Part shown: positions 55,754 to 64,000 of the stretch, one piece after another
Layout: each line of letters opens with the position of its first letter
How positions within the stretch are numbered: position 1 is the first letter of the stretch
Origin: Neurospora intermedia
Lineage: Eukaryota; Ascomycota; Sordariomycetes; Sordariales; Sordariaceae
Direction of reading: 5' to 3'
Length of the DNA stretch: 64,000 bases
Assembly: GCA_037102815.1 (NCBI GenBank)
Contig: BTPP01000004.1
Span: forward strand, 248,001 to 312,000
Position numbers and translations under genes: made by a program
Notes under the pieces: model-generated
The model's input: the letters and a program-made list of their open reading frames with translations, nothing else
Told to the model about the DNA's origin: nothing
Database searches by the model: none

Positions 55754-56716
55754 GGTGATGGAAGGTCTGCGTGTCGTGTGCTTTGGTCGGTTGATGTGGT
55801 GCCGAATGGGCGATTAACGAGGAAGCTGTCAATGAACAATCAGACTTGCGAAAGATCGGAGAATGGTTGTCCTTTTAACCGTCGTGGAAGCGGCCGTCCA
55901 AGATTGCAAATGACGTGTCGCTCAGGGCCGATGGTTGCAAGGCAGTCGCACAAAAGCGGTGTTCACGGTTCAGAGGCCGCAGGCCATGTCCGTGGGGGTG
56001 GAGAATGATGAATGGGATGTGAAGAGGGGAAAGTGGAAGCAAGTGGAAGGCACTGGTGTCTGTCAAGTGTCAACACTGGTTCCACGCCGCACTTTCTTTG
56101 TTCCGGTTGCCCACTTTAGCAAACAACACAGAACAACGACAACGACCCGCGAGTGGAACACGGGGCAGTACAGGTTCGCTACCTATATAACTGCACATCA
56201 CATTCAAAGATCGCGCTGGTGAATGGATTGTGGGCAGCAATGTCAAGTCTCACCTCCAAAACGAATGGTGAAGGCAAAGTTCACCATGACAGGCCTGGTG
56301 AACTGACGGTTGGCCTGACCACATGAGGCTAGCCGGCGAACCTGATATATAACCTTGTCTATTCACACGTCTTTTTTCCCTTTCCACCCACGCACTCTGG
56401 TTATAATTACTAACGAAACCTTAGATGGACACGAACAGAGCGGAGAGCCGCGCTGGCCATGATATGCTTCGGTATCATGGACACTCCAGGTTTGCCCTAC
56501 CAGTTGCAACCTGGACCTTGAGCCAAAGGTTCTGAGCATCCACGGCTTCTTCACTTGTCCTCGAACAATATTTCTGGACTTGGAATAAAAGCTACACGAT
56601 TCTCGCTACTCGGTCCTTTCCTTCTTTTACCACCACCCATCGACAAAATATTGCAGTACCTTGTACACGCAAATCACCATCAGACATAGTCGATAAACAC
56701 AACATCAGCATTCAAG
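55754..56716. other. Divergent promoter region of module 3
   Basis: 0.96 kb without supported gene. A palindrome with 8-bp arms, AGTTCACC and GGTGAACT, spaced by 11 bp, lies at 56278-56304 and could be a regulator site. Confidence 0.45.
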
Positions 56717-57352
56717 ATGACTACATCAATCTTTCGTCCTCCCTACCCAGAGTTTCACGATCAAGTCCACGACTTTCCTCTCAAGTCAGTCTCCCTAGAG
56801 GCCCTAGTTCAGAAGAAGGCAGCAGGAAGACGCAAGAGGTATACGGGCGTCCAAATCTGGGGAACGCCCAAGAAGATGACGAGCTCAAGGTCGAAAGAGC
56901 CTGTCACCGTCACCTGGATCGTGGATCCCACTCAAGACGAGCGATACGAGCCCGACGGCCCACAAATCGCTACCACGGAGGAAATTTGCAGGGAGGAAGC
57001 CGACAGATTGGGGTTGAAGTACGTTGTCATCAGGGGGGCAGCGCACGAGACCAAAAACATTTACGTTGACGGACGGACAGTCACCGTTTGGGACGCGTCG
57101 ACTGGACGCTACCAAAATATGCAGAGGGAGGCCGACTCTCATTTCACTATCTATATGGGCCGGAGCAAGACCGAGCTCTTGCTCCAGGGCCACATATATG
57201 TGGTTTGGGACTCCCAAAAGTTCGGTGGGTTGGACAAGATGACCGACCCAGTCAACCAGAGGAAGCACGTCAGTGCTGAAGATGGTGAGCGACCAGTTGC
57301 TCACGAGTACTGGTCCCTTACTAAGGATCCTTTACCGCCCAAATGTTGCTAA
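56717..57352 (+). CDS. A-family protein, module 3 (A6)
   Basis: A single exon of 211 aa; family not recognised. The P-Y-P-E-F-H-x-x-V-H-D-F-P N-terminus is followed by a basic region (33-60). The core reads V-T-V-T-W-I-V-D-P, E-E-I-C-R-E-E-A-D-R-L-G-L, V-V-I-R-x-x-x-His110, D-G-R-T-V-T-V, A-D-S-His142-F-T-I-Y-M-G, L-L-L-Q-G-His159-I-Y-V-V-W-D, D-P-V-N-Q-R-K and E-Y-W199-S-L-T-K-D. It ends in Cys-Cys. No signal peptide or membrane segment is seen. The start has A at -3. It is divergently paired with kinase K3 and is followed by three decayed relatives in the same orientation, consistent with tandem duplication. Confidence 0.83.
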   Translation: MTTSIFRPPYPEFHDQVHDFPLKSVSLEALVQKKAAGRRKRYTGVQIWGTPKKMTSSRSKEPVTVTWIVDPTQDERYEPDGPQIATTEEICREEADRLGLKYVVIRGAAHETKNIYVDGRTVTVWDASTGRYQNMQREADSHFTIYMGRSKTELLLQGHIYVVWDSQKFGGLDKMTDPVNQRKHVSAEDGERPVAHEYWSLTKDPLPPKCC

Positions 57353-58850
57353 AAGCCCCGATCAGCTATTCTTTCTCGGTTGTCATCAGCGAGCACCTTC
57401 TCTTTTTCGTCTTTTCTCAGCCTCTCCCTCGGACATACGGGTTTTTACTTCCATCCACGCCACGCACGCTCTTGCTACTGTCAAACGAGTACACCTCTAG
57501 CTCGAGCAACGAATCCCGGGCTTTCCTCAGCAACAGAGGTTTTCAGCGACACAAATCAACACATACAACCCGTCAAGCAACGCACGTCTCATGGTTCGCA
57601 TACCATTCAAGGATTGGTTGCCTGAGATTAGCAGTGTGTAAGCCTCAGCATGCGCCGGCCTGCACAGCAACGACAGCAAGCGCTGGGCATTGTTCGAGAG
57701 AGCGAGCGCTTCTTTGCTACTATCAAGCACCGTGAAGCTAGGAGTCAAGGTGTTTTCTTTTTCCCATTTCTTCGGCATTTGCTAAGTGACACAACCGTGG
57801 GGATACTCGCTTCATTGTTCAAAAAGGCTGACCAAACCGGATTGTTCAACGGTCACTAAGTGGGAGGTAGATGTTTGGGATCTAACATCAGCATACCAGA
57901 GGGTTATTGACAAGTTGTCAACCTGCTTGTCTCAGACATTAGGGCGCTCTGTTTAGACACGAGGACACAACGCGAGCAAAGGGGCAAAGAGAAAGTAAAA
58001 AGGCATGAAATCAACCTGGAAGTTTCCAAAAATGTCGTTTGTCCACTGTGAACCAATTGCCTGATTGTTGTCTACCAATGTGATCTCATCAGAGATATAT
58101 ATTCGGATACTCTCTTCTACCTTTCGGTCTTCAAAGCATCATTCCTTCATCGTCATACCATCAAGTGCTTTGATCTCTTCCTTTCACTTTGTATTGAGGT
58201 AAGGTACAAATGAGCTTGGCTTTGGCACCGTTCCTTTTGTCCTTAAATACGCGTCATAATTCACCTGTCCTTCATTCAACGGAAACCTATACCGATCACA
58301 ATACGTGCAAAGGCAGTGTGACGTGAGATGCACTACGGCAGAAGTCTTTATATACAACCAATGAAGTAATCAACAACATATTCAGGAACATATCAGCCCA
58401 AGACCTTCGACGAGCTACAGCTCCGTTTTCCCAGTTTACCGACCCCAACATCCAGGCCGGCGGGAACCCTCTTTATTTCCCTTCGACACACCTTCCCATG
58501 TCAATGCGTTCACCCACGACATTCTGACATGATCGAGCTTCTCTTCAGTAGAAGTACCTTAGGTAGCGCCCCGAAGTATCTTCATATTCCTCTTGAACGA
58601 GCATCTACTTACAGCTCTTTGCCAGCAGCAAGCAGGTCGAACTACAACAGGAAGCGGAACCCAGATGAAGATGGGTGCCCAAAGAGGTCGATTACCTTTA
58701 CACAACACAAATACAGACTGGACAACCATCCTGAGAAGCAGGGGCCTCCTGTAGCCATCCACAGGACATCAGATATAGAAACTGATGAGTATCCAGAACC
58801 CTCAATCCACTACCAATGATCAGGGTACAAAGAGGCGGAAGTACAGATAC
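57353..58850. other. Intergenic, no supported gene
   Basis: 1.5 kb without recognisable coding features on either strand. Confidence 0.5.
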
Positions 58851-59295
58851 ATGAATAGTATCGTGCCAAAGAGAAAGATTCGAGTTTCCTGGATCGTTGA
58901 TCCCAACTAGACCAAGGATCGGCGATATGTCAATACCGACGTCCCTATCGCCATTACGGAAGAGATTTGCCGCGAGGAAGCGGACCGCCTGAAGCTGACT
59001 TGCGTAGTCATCAGGCAGCTTGCCCATGAGACTCGAAACGTGTACAAGAACGGCAGGACCGTCACGGTATACGATGCTGAAGGTGGGCAGTGGAAGAACG
59101 CCCGGCAAAAGGCGGACTCCCACTTTACCGTTTATATAGGAGTCAGCAAGAGCCAAAAGAGCCAGCTATTGCTACAAGGCCACATCTATGTGGTCTGGGA
59201 CCCCGTAGAAGTTCGGTAATCTCAAGAAGATGACTGACCCCCTCAGTCAGAGAAAGTATCTCAGCTACCTCGTAACCAATTTGGATGGAGAATGA
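58851..59295 (+). pseudogene. Decayed A-family copy (A7)
   Basis: From ATG 58851 the frame reads K-I-R-V-S-W-I-V-D-P then an in-frame TAG at 58908-58910. It continues E-E-I-C-R-E-E-A-D-R-L, C-V-V-I-R-Q-L-A-H, A-D-S-H-F-T-V-Y-I-G and L-L-L-Q-G-H-I-Y-V-V-W-D. A stop appears at 59217-59219; one base earlier in frame the match resumes (N-L-K-K-M-T-D-P-L-S-Q-R-K) to 59295. One nonsense change plus one frameshift, and the E-Y-W motif is gone. Confidence 0.82.
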
Positions 59296-59625
59296 ACATC
59301 CTGATTCCTGCAACTACCGTTCCAGCGTCATCATCACTATCACCATACATCACCGGAAAAAGCCATGCGCCTTCATTCATACTAGAAGGGAAGCCGGCGC
59401 TTGGACTGCCTTGCCCTGCAAAGTGTTGCTCCAGGACTATATATACCTGTATCCAATTCAACACAAAACCGTCTGCTCCCCCCAACAAGATCGCGGGCGA
59501 GGTAGTCCTCAATACCGTCTATTCCACTTCTCATCTTTTCCCAGTACACCTGCCGGGCCGTGCCAGATCACGCCGAGCGATTGAACCAACGGCAGCGGAA
59601 TGCCGACTGACACGTCACAGCCGTT

Positions 59626-59957
59626 ATGGACCGCAGCATCAACGAGCTCCAGCTTCATGTACAGGCCGTTGAGAAGCTTTGCAGGGAGGAAGCAAAGGAC
59701 ATTGGTTTTACGTGTGTCATCATCAGATCAGGTATCCACACCAAAACCAACCAATACACTGAAGACGGCACCGTATTGACAGAGTACAATGCGAGAACCG
59801 GTACTTACACCAATATTATTGCGGACGATGATCCGCACATTACGGTCTACATGGGTTTCGGCTTGGATCAGTTGGTGGTCCAAGGCCACATTTATACATT
59901 GTGTGGGATGAAAAGACCCTCTTCAACATGCGCCTCGTCAGAGATAAGCATATCCTA
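59626..59957 (+). pseudogene. A-family copy (A8) broken by frameshift and insertion
   Basis: The frame from 59626 reads K-L-C-R-E-E-A, V-I-I-R-S-G-I-H, D-G-T-V-L-T, D-D-P-H-I-T-V-Y-M-G and V-V-Q-G-H-I-Y. It then shifts by two extra bases near 59896, after which I-V-W-D-E-K-T and M-R-L-V-R-D appear in a second frame. At 59957 the copy is interrupted by a TIR element. Just beyond the element (about 60646-60660) A-E-D-R-P resumes the match to the neighbour at 60939. Confidence 0.82.
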
Positions 59958-60366
59958 CCATAGCGGGAAAATCCCCAGCGCATCAAGCCTTGTTGGGGGG
60001 TCCAATACTTGCATTTTGACAAGCCTTGTTACAAAAGCAAGCACTGTTGGTTGAGGGAGACCTCTAATTGGTTAGCTTGAAAGTACACTATAAATAACTA
60101 CTAAAATATTCTATAATTTAGTACTTCCTTCGAACTTTTTTTTTCCCAAAGTCATTCCGTCTACTTCTCTATATAAGGGAGGAAGCTAAACCAAATTTTC
60201 AATCAATTGGGCCAATAGCTCAATAGTTCTTATCGTTGCATTTCTTTCTTAAAATCGCCAATTCGATTCCAAATAGTAGCTTTTTTTCCGTCGCGCGAGG
60301 AGTCTCACGCGGAAGTGAAAGTGTGAATACCCTCATCCGGACCCCCCCTCCGGGCCCTACCGTAGG

Positions 60367-60398
<32 letters not shown>

Positions 60399-60630
60399 TA
60401 GGAAGAAGAAACAGCAGTAGTCTAAGACCCCTATAGCGGCCTTCCAGAGGGCCCTTATAGGGGTCTTAGCTTTTACTATTTTATACCCAAATCTGACCAA
60501 TCAGAAGCCTCCCTCAACCAACAGTGCTTGCTTTCGCAACAAGGCTTGTCTCGTTATCAGCTCTAACAAACCAGTCAAGTCTTGTAACCCCCCCTCAAGA
60601 CTTGATACCCTCCTTGTATTTCCACTGTGG
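59958..60630. mobile_element. TIR/TA element with internal Pol III boxes, copy 1
   Basis: 673 bp bounded by TA (59956-59957 and 60631-60632). Outer ends CCATAGCGGGAAAA and, inverted, CCACAGTGGAAATA are followed by longer nested inverted repeats; one about 58-bp pair begins GACAAGCCTTGTT (60018 and, inverted, to 60550). The middle holds an A-box-like TAGCTCAATAG (60216-60226) and B-box AATTCGATTCC (60260-60270), a 30-nt A run (60367-60396) and a hairpin of about 46 nt (60423-60468). TA duplication suggests Tc1/mariner-type mobilisation. There is no coding capacity. Confidence 0.8.
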
Positions 60631-60938
60631 TAGGTACCCTTCAGGAGCGGAAGATCGGCCTCGAGAGATCAAGGCGGGGGGCGGTTGCCTCAAAGTTGCA
60701 CTGTCACATACATTGCCCTTGCTATCGGACACCTCACTTTACTTGCCTCCCATGATTGCCTGTTTGCATCCTGTTCTTACTTCTGTCGACTATATATACC
60801 TCTACCTTAGGTACCTTCAGCTCATGAACTTAACCGCCCATCTCCATCACCGGAGTACTTCAATTGGCATGATATCCATGACCATGACCAATAATCCGCG
60901 AGCACAACCCAAAATGGCAGGCACCAATCACCACCACA

Positions 60939-61610
60939 ATGCCAGCATTTGAAATCCCTACCACCAGAGTACCAGAGTCAAGACGCCCCAGCATGTCCCT
61001 GTCACTGGGTACCCCAAAGGGGTATAACCGTCGAGAAGCTCTTCAAGCTCCTCCAGCGAAAGTGCGTGCAACTTCGCCGAGGAAGTCAAGTTCCAGCGGG
61101 AAGCACCCATCTCCCCCGACAACCCAGAATCAAACATCTTTTGGGCCGAGAACTGGGCCGGAAAGTGTGGCGGGGACCTGTGTGACCATGAACAGAGTCA
61201 GGGGCACAAAAAAGATTCTGAGAGAGGAGGCCCACCGTCTGGGGTTCAACGCCGTTGTCATTCGCTCCAGCGTCCACACCGAGACGAATCAATACGCGGC
61301 AGACGGAACCCTCCTGACCTATATCGATCCCAGGACCGGGAAGAAGCGGAACTTGACAGCTGAAGACGACCCCCACATAACAGTCTACATGGGGTACGAT
61401 CTAGACCATATAGAGGCGGTCGTACAGAGACACGTCTACATCGTATGGGATCGCAAGGCTCCCTACGACATGCGCATTGTGAAGGACGCACGCGTCCGAC
61501 AGGAAGATCGTCCAACCATGGCGTCAACCTATCGCGTCCGAGTACTGGTACCTCTAACTAACCAGTTGAACTTGGAAGCAATCCGCTCACGGTCCCTCAC
61601 TTCGGTTTAA
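60939..61610 (+). CDS. A-family protein A9, probably frameshifted at its end
   Basis: 223 aa from the ATG at 60939. The core is present: I-L-R-E-E-A-H-R-L-G-F, V-V-I-R-S-S-V-His113, D-G-T-L-L-T, D-D-P-His146-I-T-V-Y-M-G and V-V-Q-R-His165-V-Y-I-V-W-D (Arg for the usual Gly). After E-D-R-P the expected ending A-S-E-Y-W-Y-L is present at about 61534-61554 but in the +1 frame, so a single extra base has probably replaced the native C-terminus with about 20 foreign residues. The N-terminal 85 residues are Pro/Ser-rich and lack the P-Y-P-E-F-H block. It has no kinase partner. It may be expressed, but is best read as a decaying copy. Confidence 0.6.
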   Translation: MPAFEIPTTRVPESRRPSMSLSLGTPKGYNRREALQAPPAKVRATSPRKSSSSGKHPSPPTTQNQTSFGPRTGPESVAGTCVTMNRVRGTKKILREEAHRLGFNAVVIRSSVHTETNQYAADGTLLTYIDPRTGKKRNLTAEDDPHITVYMGYDLDHIEAVVQRHVYIVWDRKAPYDMRIVKDARVRQEDRPTMASTYRVRVLVPLTNQLNLEAIRSRSLTSV

Positions 61611-61621
61611 CGAGGAGCTAC

Positions 61622-61730
61622 CTAGTTCAGAAGAAAGTACCTCTACCTAGTAGCGAGAAGGAAAAAGAGATTTACGGGCGTCCAAAAATGCCTGTGGGGA
61701 AGACGTGGAACGCCCAAGGAGACCAACGCC
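61622..61730 (+). pseudogene. A-family N-terminal fragment
   Basis: DNA similar to the basic N-terminal part of A6 (the region at about 56803-56880: CTAGTTCAGAAGAA, then ACGGGCGTCCAAA, then GGAACGCCCAAG). It is interrupted by a 16-bp stretch carrying the micro-repeat TACCTCTACCTAGTA. No continuation into the core is seen. Confidence 0.65.
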
Positions 61731-62014
61731 GTATCTTCCACTTGGAAAAGGAACTTCGCTTATGATGAGTGGTGCAAGGCCAAGAGCCCCGCCAGATGTC
61801 GATGGCAGGAGGAGATCAGCAGAGGGCAGGCGGAATCAGACTATTGTCATAGGATGGGCGTTGCATGAACGTGAACGGAGGGGTGGAGGATACCGTAGCT
61901 AGAAGAATATAACAAAGGAGTTCATTCTTTGCATATGCGCTAGAGGTGTATCTATTGGTTACGGCGTGAAGATTAAGTGATGGTGCGGATTGGATGTCGT
62001 GCATGTTGTCACTA

Positions 62015-62654
62015 CCGTAGCGGAAAAATCAAGAAGTTGGGTAGCCTACCTGAAGGCCAGAAGTCTACTTGTGTCGAGTAGCCTACTTTATTTGAGTAGG
62101 CTACCTGAAAATCCGAACTTCTGATTGGCTGAATCTTCAGTGCGGTATAAGGTTCACTGAAATATCGCCAAAACTTCGAAGTCCAGCATAGCCAGAGAGT
62201 TGCTCCTTCCTTGAGGTATATAGATGAAAGCAACGAATCTTTTTCTTAATCAATTGGGCCAGTGGCTCAATGGTTCTTATCGTTACTTGCTTTCTCAATG
62301 TCACCAGTTCAATCCCGCTGGTGGTAGTCTTTTTTCGCGCGGAAAGTTTCGCGGGAAATTGTGAATACCCTTATCCAGACTTCGAAGTCGAAGGAAGACT
62401 ACGGGCTAAGAGGTGCACTAAGAAGACCGCTATAGTAATTACTACCAATGACCCTTATAAAGGCCTTCCAGAAGGTCCTTATAGGGGTCTTCAGCTTTTA
62501 TTATCTTATACCCCAATCCGGCCAATCAGAGGTCTTGATTTTCAAGTAGCCTACTTGTCAAAAGTAGGCTACTTGCCAAAAGAGTGCTCGGAAACCAGAG
62601 GAGCCGACTAACCCCCCAAGTGGCCTACCTGCCTTGCCTATATTTCCACTGCGG
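62015..62654. mobile_element. TIR/TA element with internal Pol III boxes, copy 2
   Basis: 640 bp bounded by TA (62013-62014 and 62655-62656). Ends CCGTAGCGGAAAAA and, inverted, CCGCAGTGGAAATA match copy 1 at 59958. Nested inverted repeats include AGTAGCCTACTT palindromes and a CTGATTGGC block on both sides. The middle has A-box-like TGGCTCAATGG (62263-62273), B-box-like GTTCAATCC (62307-62315), a CACCAG/CTGGTG stem and, further right, the CCTTATA...TATAGGGGTC hairpin shared with copy 1. It has fewer AT changes than copy 1. Confidence 0.8.
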
Positions 62655-62676
62655 TATGTTATGTTGCATTTGTCAA

Positions 62677-63268
62677 GGGAAAGCCTACCCGCACCCCAAC
62701 GGTTCCTAGGCGCACCCCATATCAACCGACATGTAAATTATCGGGTTTTGGCGGTAAATTTCCATATTTTTAATGTCTAGTAACATTCGTAGCTGGGTCA
62801 CCCACTTACAAATACATCCCCATAACTCAAATCTCGTAATATCTCTATAGTATTAATTAAAGTTCGTTAGATAAGCTAATTAACGATACCTCAATAGCCT
62901 CCTCTCGTTACTATACTTCCTCTCGCTACTATACCTCCTCTAACCGCCGTACTCCCGTACCCTCTCTACCCAATATCGACCCAATTTATTATCCTCGTCC
63001 TCATCCTTACCGTCCGCTAGCTCAATACAACTACGTAGTATAGTACAGATAGGTATAGTATAATAGGTATAGTATGGGTGCGACTAGCTGTATGATAAAG
63101 AGTGAAAGAAATGGCCAATTTGGAGGGGATGTTGCGTGTATTTGAAAGACGAAATTTTGCGGGTAAAAACGGGATTTACAATGTCAGGTGTCATCAGCTG
63201 GACCGCCCCGTTTTTCTGGGTGGGGAAGGGTGCGCCTAGGAACAGTTGGGGTGCGGGTAGGGTTTCCC
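62677..63268. mobile_element. TIR element, 592 bp, 8-bp TSD
   Basis: Inverted repeats of about 42 bp (three mismatches), starting GGGAAAGCCTACCCGCACCC, are flanked by TTTGTCAA (62669-62676 and 63269-63276). The TIRs match those of the 3.2 kb RIP-degraded element at 7375, so this is probably its non-autonomous derivative. Subterminal blocks (about 62728-62756 and 63172-63200) also match the MITE at 10634. The interior is AT-rich without coding capacity. Confidence 0.85.
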
Positions 63269-63276
63269 TTTGTCAA

Positions 63277-63891
63277 TGTCCGTACCGCTGATTTGCGTCG
63301 TGTTTGTGGCTCTATAATCCCAGCGGGGCGGCTGAGTAGGCCTAATAGAGCAAGACGAATCGAATTCTCGTCATCAGTGGTAGGCGTACAAGTAGAGGGC
63401 ATGAGGACACTCGCGAGAGGAAGCACGATGGGACATGCACATGTCAAACATCAGGTTCCATATCATTTGAAAGACGACATAGATGCTTACCTGGGGTTAT
63501 CTGTGTGCAATGGATATGAATCGGGTCAAGAAACTATGACACAACCTCAATGTGAGACTTGGAGAGCCATCTACTAAGCAGGAAGCCCTCAGAGACCCGC
63601 TTTTTCTGTGAGCATCACCATGGCACTGCATGAACTTGACTGCACACTGCATGAAACGTTCAACACTGCAGATGGATTGCTGCATGGTATGCCTGTGACT
63701 GCCTCGGAACTTGTCAGATGATTTGTTTACTTTCTGAATATACATTACAAAACTACCATGTCTGTGTCAGTAGCATTTTCTTTTATGTCTTCCTTTCACC
63801 TTCTCCCCTTCAAGTCCCCACCTTTCACCTTCGTTAGCCCCTAAAGGTATGCAGACTCACCCATCCAAGTCCTCCCGTCCTCAACACCAAA
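63277..63891. other. Intergenic, no supported gene
   Basis: A cluster of ACTGCATG-like octamers lies at 63616-63682. A similar TTCATGCAGTG cluster, inverted, is found near 32850-32890. Confidence 0.4.
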
Positions 63892-64000
63892 TTAATGAGC
63901 CCCTCTCATAGAGCTCGGAAACAAGAACCCGCCACTTCCCACCCCGGCCGAACCTCTAGCAATCCTCCTGTCAATAAGCCATGCCGCCGGAATGATCATG
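63892..64000 (-). CDS. Possible 3' end of a gene entering from the right
   Basis: The minus strand is open from the window edge to a TAA at 63892-63894, about 35 codons, GC-rich and Gly/Ser/Arg-containing (I-I-P-A-A-W-L-I-D-R-R near the edge). Too short to assign a family; it could be chance. Confidence 0.25.
   Translation of the reverse strand, partial: MIIPAAWLIDRRIARGSAGVGSGGFLFPSSMRGAH

Noticed and set aside
30309-61610. A family as 2H phosphoesterases
   Set aside because: The second and third histidines are only about 17-21 residues apart and the last lacks H-x-[ST]; 2H motifs are separated by about 80 or more residues.
62240-62330. Functional tRNA gene inside the TIR element
   Set aside because: A/B boxes are present but acceptor and anticodon stems do not form; it is tRNA-like at most.
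63188-63577. 129-codon open frame at the right end
   Set aside because: Its first part lies in the inverted repeat of the 592-bp element and the rest has no recognisable features.
63616-63682. ACTGCATG octamer cluster as a regulatory array
   Set aside because: Irregular spacing and no adjacent gene; recorded only as a weak repeat.

Overview
The window is nuclear DNA of a filamentous ascomycete, most likely a Sordariales species close to Neurospora. The reasons are short GT..AG introns with CTRAC-like branch sites, SRPK-like kinases and a HET-domain gene, dispersed TACCTAGGTA/TACCTCTAC micro-repeats, and a 3.2 kb AT-rich transposon relic that is rich in TpA and poor in CpA, as repeat-induced point mutation (RIP) leaves it. 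All calls come from reading the sequence; no database search was run.

Layout. 0-3 kb: two tandem CHORD-like zinc-binding paralogues. 3.6-18 kb: a possible metabolic neighbourhood with a Dabb-domain protein, kynureninase, indoleamine 2,3-dioxygenase, a cytochrome P450 and an HXXXD acyltransferase. It is split by the RIP-degraded TIR element (7375-10600) and a related 499 bp MITE (10634-11132). 18-25.4 kb: an AAA ATPase and a large C2H2/membrane protein of unknown role. A tRNA-Pro(CGG) with intron lies at 25.7 kb, a tRNA-Asn(GTT) at 34.1 kb and a PIF/Harbinger-like MITE at 32.9 kb. 34.9-44.4 kb: a metacaspase-like protein, a long disordered protein and a HET-domain protein, all on the minus strand.

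The most unusual content is a repeated two-gene module spread over 26.9-61.7 kb. An SRPK-like kinase on the minus strand is divergently paired, over about 1-1.3 kb, with a small basic protein of a family I do not recognise (called here the 'A family': motifs R-x-G-x-H, D-x-H-x-T-[VIL]-[YW], QGHI[YF], E-[FYW]-W). Three pairs look intact (26.9-31.2, 45.9-49.5 and 53.9-57.4 kb), and a fourth (50.6-52.1 kb) is decayed in both partners. All A-family copies without an intact kinase beside them are truncated, frameshifted or transposon-interrupted. This pattern suggests a co-maintained system. A HET gene and a metacaspase between modules make allorecognition, cell-death control or selfish-element biology possible settings, but function is inference.

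The right end (59.9-63.3 kb) carries two related TIR elements with TA target duplications that enclose Pol III A/B-box-like sequences and large palindromes. One is inserted in an A-family copy. A third TIR element with an 8-bp target duplication follows; its termini match the RIP-degraded element at 7.4 kb. A gene may enter from the right edge on the minus strand.
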